Source: an uncultured bacterium
Lineage (GTDB): Bacteria; Planctomycetota; UBA1135; UBA2386
Reading direction: 5' to 3'
Assembly (NCBI GenBank): GCA_938003515.1
Contig: CALKYL010000038.1
Location: 1 to 7,753, forward strand
Length of the DNA stretch: 7,753 nt
Of the stretch, positions 5,405 to 7,753 are shown in pieces. The notes below the pieces were generated by a model. It was not told the DNA's origin, did not search any database, and saw only the letters and a list, made by a program, of their open reading frames with translations. Position 1 is the stretch's first letter, and every line of letters starts with the position of its first letter. The position numbers and the translations under genes were made by a program.

Positions 5405-6151
5405 TCAGACCGGCGCGAGCCCGCCGGTGACCGCTTCGAGCACCTCGGCGACGGACCGCCCCGACGTGTCGACGACGACGTCGGCCTCGCGGTAGAGCGG
5501 CTCGCGCTCGGCGAGGATGCGGCGCAGGTCGAGGAACGCCTGTTCGTTGTCGGCCATCGGCCGCAGGTCGCCCTGCGCGATCACGCGCTGCCAGTGGTCC
5601 TCGGGCGCGGCCCGCAGCCACACGGTGCGCGCGCGATCGCGCACCGACGCGAAGCTCTGCGCGTCGGTCACGATGCCGCCGCCGACCGCCAGCACGCACG
5701 GCTCGCCCGCGAGCACCTTCTGCAGCTCCGCGCGCTCGGCTCCGCGGTAGTAGGACTCGCCGTGCACCTCGAAGATCTCGCCGAGCCGCAGCCCCGTCGC
5801 GGCTTCGACCCGCGCGTCGAGTTCGACGAACGGCACGGAGAGCCGCGCGGCGAGCAGCGGGCCGACGGTGCTCTTGCCGGCGCCGCGCAGCCCGAGCAGC
5901 ACGACGTGGTCGCGCGCACGGGCCGCGCCCTCGAGCAGCGCGGCTGGCCCGACGTCGAACGCGTCGGCGAGCGCGCCGAGCCGCAGCAGCGACGGGTTGG
6001 CCCGACCCGTCTCGACGTCGGCGAGGAAACGCTCGCTGATGCCGGCGCGGCGGGCGAGGTCGCGGCGGGACCAGCCGCGCGCCTTGCGCAGCGCCCGGAC
6101 GTTCGCCGCGAGCGCGTCGAGCAGCGCGTGGCGGCTCAGAAGTAGTACCAC
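5405..6151 (-). CDS. HTH (XRE)-shikimate kinase fusion, BoxR/BzdR-like regulator
   Basis: A 248-residue two-domain protein. Residues about 16-72 are an XRE/Cro-type helix-turn-helix (NVRALRKARGWSRRDLARR, then GISERFLADVETGRANPSL). Residues about 82-240 are a shikimate-kinase fold: Walker A GLRGAGKST (87-95), ELD (110-112, for the usual DTD, so the first Asp is Glu), Arg136 in YYRGAE, VGGGIV (156-161), lid Arg197 in IAQGDLRPM, and Arg216 in EREPLY. Most shikimate- and ATP-binding residues are kept. BoxR and BzdR of benzoate-degrading bacteria have this architecture and use the kinase-like domain to sense benzoyl-CoA, so a sensor-regulator is the best guess; residual kinase activity is possible. 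The only suitable start before the HTH is a GTG at 6151, overlapping the kelch gene by 16 bases. No aromatic-catabolism or shikimate-pathway genes are visible. Confidence 0.88.
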   Translation of the reverse strand: MVLLLSRHALLDALAANVRALRKARGWSRRDLARRAGISERFLADVETGRANPSLLRLGALADAFDVGPAALLEGAARARDHVVLLGLRGAGKSTVGPLLAARLSVPFVELDARVEAATGLRLGEIFEVHGESYYRGAERAELQKVLAGEPCVLAVGGGIVTDAQSFASVRDRARTVWLRAAPEDHWQRVIAQGDLRPMADNEQAFLDLRRILAEREPLYREADVVVDTSGRSVAEVLEAVTGGLAPV

Positions 6152-7536
6152 TCCGTCGAGTTGACGATCGAGTTGCCCGCCGAGGACCCGCCGAACAGCT
6201 GGATCTGGCCCTGCGGCGTGCGGAACGCCGCGGCGCCGGCGCGCGCGGCGTTCATCGCCGGCCCGGGCGTGAACCCGTTGGTGGCGACGTCGAAGACCTC
6301 GGTCGACGACAGCGGCGTGGGCGAGAGGATGCTGCCGACCGCGCCGCCGGCGAGCAGGAACCGGCCGCCGCCGAGCGCCCAAGACTTGTGGTTCGCGCGC
6401 GCCGTCGCCATCGGCTGGACCGACGTCCAGCCGTTCGCGGCCGCGTCGTAGATCTCCGCCGCGGCGGTCGGGTTGCCCTGGTTCGTCAGCGACAGCCCGT
6501 TGATGCCGCCGGCGAGCAGCCAGCGATCGGCGCCCACCTGCACGGGATCGACGAACGCCCGCGGCGTCGCCATCGCCGGACCGGCGGTCACCGAGTTCGC
6601 GATCGGGTCGTAGACGTCGCACGACGCGCGCACCGCCGGGAAGAACGGGATCAGCGGCGGCAGCCCGGGGTTCCAGCTGACGCCGCCGACCAGCAGCACC
6701 TTGCCGTCCGATCGCAGCAGCGCGGCGTGCGCCGCGCGCGGCGTCGACATCGGCACACCGGCGGTCCAGAGGCCCGTCGCCGGGTCGTAGATCTCCGTCG
6801 ACGCGACCGCGTCGCCGATCGCCATCAGCTGTCCGAGGGTGCCGGTCGTCGTGACCGCGTCGAGGCCGCCGGTGACGAGCACGCGGCCGTCGGGCAGGCG
6901 CGTCGCCGTGTGCCCCATGCGGGGCGAGGACATCGACGCCGCCGGCGTGAACGTGTCGGTCGCCGGATCGTACAGCTCGCACGTCGCCTGCGGATCGTTG
7001 CCGCCGTCGACGCCGCCGACCAGGAGCCAGCGCCCGTCGTCGAGGTCGGTCATCGTGTGCAAGCACCGCGGCGCCGACATGTTCGGCCCGTACTGGCAGG
7101 CGTCCGTGTAGGGGTCGTAGATCTCCGTCGTCGCCGTCGCGACCTGCGCGAGCAGCTGGCCGCGCGCGCCGCCGATCACCATCCAGCGGCGGTCCGGACG
7201 CAGCAGCACGGTCGCGAACGCGCGCTCGTCGAAGAAGAAGACGCCGCGGTCGCGGAACGCGGCGGCGTTCCCGAGCCGCACGACGTTGCCGTTGCTGATG
7301 CGGTCCAGCAGCGTGAAGCCGAACTGGAACGTCACCGCCTGGAAGTAGAGGGGCAGGTCCTGCAGCGACGGCTGCGCGGCGAGCGGCGCCTGCACCGTCG
7401 CCAGGCCCGACAGGTCGGTCACCCCGACCCACGCCAGCGCCACCAGGTCGAGGCCGATCGACAGGACGCGCGTGTCGTTCGGGTCGAACAGCTGCACCGG
7501 CGTCGGGCCCGGCGACGTCGAGGGCACGATCAGCAC
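6136..7536 (-). CDS. Kelch-repeat beta-propeller protein (main part, downstream of an in-frame amber codon)
   Basis: 466 residues if read from the GTG at 7536. An N-terminal domain of about 110 residues is followed by seven kelch repeats. Their glycine pairs lie in IGG (121-123), VGG (173-175), TGG (222-224), VGG (283-285), AGG (342-344), AGG (396-398) and FGG (448-450). Each is followed about 20-30 residues later by a [ST]EIYDP-like strand, as in galactose-oxidase-type propellers. The number suits a seven-bladed propeller. No copper-oxidase active site was identified, so a binding or structural role outside the cytoplasm is likely. The GTG start is probably artificial: it has no Shine-Dalgarno, begins inside a strand (YPFELVLIVPS), and the same frame continues upstream through a single TAG at 7561-7563 into a signal-peptide-bearing segment. 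Expressed alone, this part would lack an export signal. Confidence 0.82.
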   Translation of the reverse strand: MLIVPSTSPGPTPVQLFDPNDTRVLSIGLDLVALAWVGVTDLSGLATVQAPLAAQPSLQDLPLYFQAVTFQFGFTLLDRISNGNVVRLGNAAAFRDRGVFFFDERAFATVLLRPDRRWMVIGGARGQLLAQVATATTEIYDPYTDACQYGPNMSAPRCLHTMTDLDDGRWLLVGGVDGGNDPQATCELYDPATDTFTPAASMSSPRMGHTATRLPDGRVLVTGGLDAVTTTGTLGQLMAIGDAVASTEIYDPATGLWTAGVPMSTPRAAHAALLRSDGKVLLVGGVSWNPGLPPLIPFFPAVRASCDVYDPIANSVTAGPAMATPRAFVDPVQVGADRWLLAGGINGLSLTNQGNPTAAAEIYDAAANGWTSVQPMATARANHKSWALGGGRFLLAGGAVGSILSPTPLSSTEVFDVATNGFTPGPAMNAARAGAAAFRTPQGQIQLFGGSSAGNSIVNSTEWYYF

Positions 7537-7560
7537 CAGCTCGAAAGGATACAGACCAGG

Positions 7561-7563
7561 CTA
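7561..7563 (-). other. In-frame amber (TAG) codon interrupting the kelch gene
   Basis: The frame reads LEFAA, TAG, PGLYPFELV with no frame change on either side. Changing one base would restore a 524-residue open frame from 7710 to 6136. It may be a real nonsense mutation, a base-call error, or a suppressed codon. Confidence 0.85.
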
Positions 7564-7630
7564 GGCGGCGAACTCCAGCGTGCCCGGCATCGAGCCACCG
7601 ACGACGTCGAGCTCGAGGCTCTGCGCGGGC

Positions 7631-7666
7631 AGCGGCGCAAGCAGCGGCGCGAGCAGCGGCGCGAGC
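7631..7666 (-). repeat. 12-bp tandem repeat, three units, in the signal-peptide coding region
   Basis: Three consecutive units at 7631-7642, 7643-7654 and 7655-7666. The last two are identical (AGCGGCGCGAGC on the plus strand) and the first differs by one base. Each unit encodes four residues of the Leu/Ala/Pro hydrophobic core. Gain or loss of a unit would keep the frame and change the length of the signal-peptide core. Confidence 0.8.
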
Positions 7667-7715
7667 AGCACGCAGGTCAGCGCTGTGGGGAGACGGGATG
7701 CACGGCTCATCGGGA

Positions 7716-7722
7716 CACCTCC
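7716..7722 (-). promoter_or_regulatory. Strong Shine-Dalgarno (GGAGGTG) for the kelch gene
   Basis: Seven bases complementary to the 16S rRNA 3' end, five bases before the ATG at 7710. It is the clearest ribosome-binding site in the window and decides the start of the interrupted kelch gene. Confidence 0.8.
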
Positions 7723-7734
7723 GGGGCTCGCTGG

Positions 7735-7740
7735 ATTATG
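7735..7740 (-). promoter_or_regulatory. Possible -10 box (CATAAT) upstream of the kelch gene
   Basis: On the minus strand CATAAT matches TATAAT at five of six positions. It lies 24 bases before the start codon, leaving room for a short leader with the Shine-Dalgarno. The -35 region would fall at or beyond the window edge and cannot be judged. Confidence 0.3.
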
Positions 7741-7753
7741 CCGGGGCAAGAGC

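Larger units (their letters stand above)
7561..7710 (-). pseudogene. 5' end of the kelch gene: signal peptide and first residues, ended by TAG
   Basis: Read from the ATG at 7710 this gives 49 residues before the amber codon. MSRASRLPTALTC is a basic n-region leading into a hydrophobic core of repeated Leu-Leu-Ala-Pro, with a likely signal-peptidase cut after PLPA, before Gln-Ser. The mature start LELDVVGGSMPGTLEFAA reads straight on, past the TAG, into the kelch protein's N-terminal domain. The ATG at 7710 is well supported by GGAGGTG at 7716-7722. A further in-frame ATG at 7749 lacks such support and would add a non-hydrophobic lead. As a stand-alone 49-residue protein it makes little sense; it is best viewed as the severed export signal of the kelch protein. 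Confidence 0.7.

Noticed and set aside
6152..7432. N-terminal extension of the HTH-shikimate kinase frame
   Set aside because: This stretch lies over the kelch gene in a different frame and is low-complexity Arg/Ala sequence. The HTH domain begins shortly after the GTG at 6151.
1..7753. Defence island, CRISPR array, transposon, tRNA or rRNA
   Set aside because: I saw no direct-repeat/spacer pattern, cloverleaf, terminal inverted repeats or transposase motifs. The genes are intact housekeeping or regulatory types with uniform base composition apart from the short island at about 3290-3330.

Overview
The window is GC-rich and densely coding, with almost no intergenic space, and looks like a stretch of ordinary bacterial chromosome. 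The gene content suits a free-living, aerobic, light-exposed, Gram-negative-type bacterium. It includes an Nei-type DNA glycosylase, a class II CPD photolyase, an exported serine hydrolase and an exported kelch propeller protein whose style is familiar from Planctomycetota. That assignment is an impression from protein style, not something proven here. I saw no tRNA, rRNA, CRISPR array, transposase or phage gene.

Layout from left to right. (1) The start of nei on the minus strand, cut by the window edge, divergent from (2) an exported beta-lactamase-fold serine hydrolase on the plus strand. (3) Convergent to that, a two-gene minus-strand operon: a MarR-family regulator whose stop overlaps the start of a SAM-dependent methyltransferase (ATGA). 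It is preceded by an AT-rich island holding a 20-bp near-perfect inverted repeat, the best operator candidate here. (4) A class II photolyase on the minus strand, divergent from (5) an orphan GroES-like protein on the plus strand. (6) Convergent to that, a minus-strand pair: a kelch-repeat protein followed, with a 16-bp overlap, by a helix-turn-helix/shikimate-kinase fusion of the BoxR/BzdR architecture.

The most notable points are these. The kelch gene carries an in-frame amber codon that separates a well-supported start (strong Shine-Dalgarno, signal peptide) from the propeller, so it is a broken gene, a sequencing error or a recoding case. The marR-methyltransferase unit has an operator-like palindrome and a possible RBS hairpin. 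The HTH-kinase fusion keeps most shikimate-kinase active-site residues and sits away from any aromatic-degradation genes. The two plus-strand genes share an extended TAYCRTGCGYCG element just before their starts, suggesting leaderless or near-leaderless transcription. The two DNA-repair genes share an octamer at the same distance from their starts. I see no clear multi-gene novel system such as a defence island or biosynthetic cluster. The novelty is at the level of individual genes and regulatory sites.
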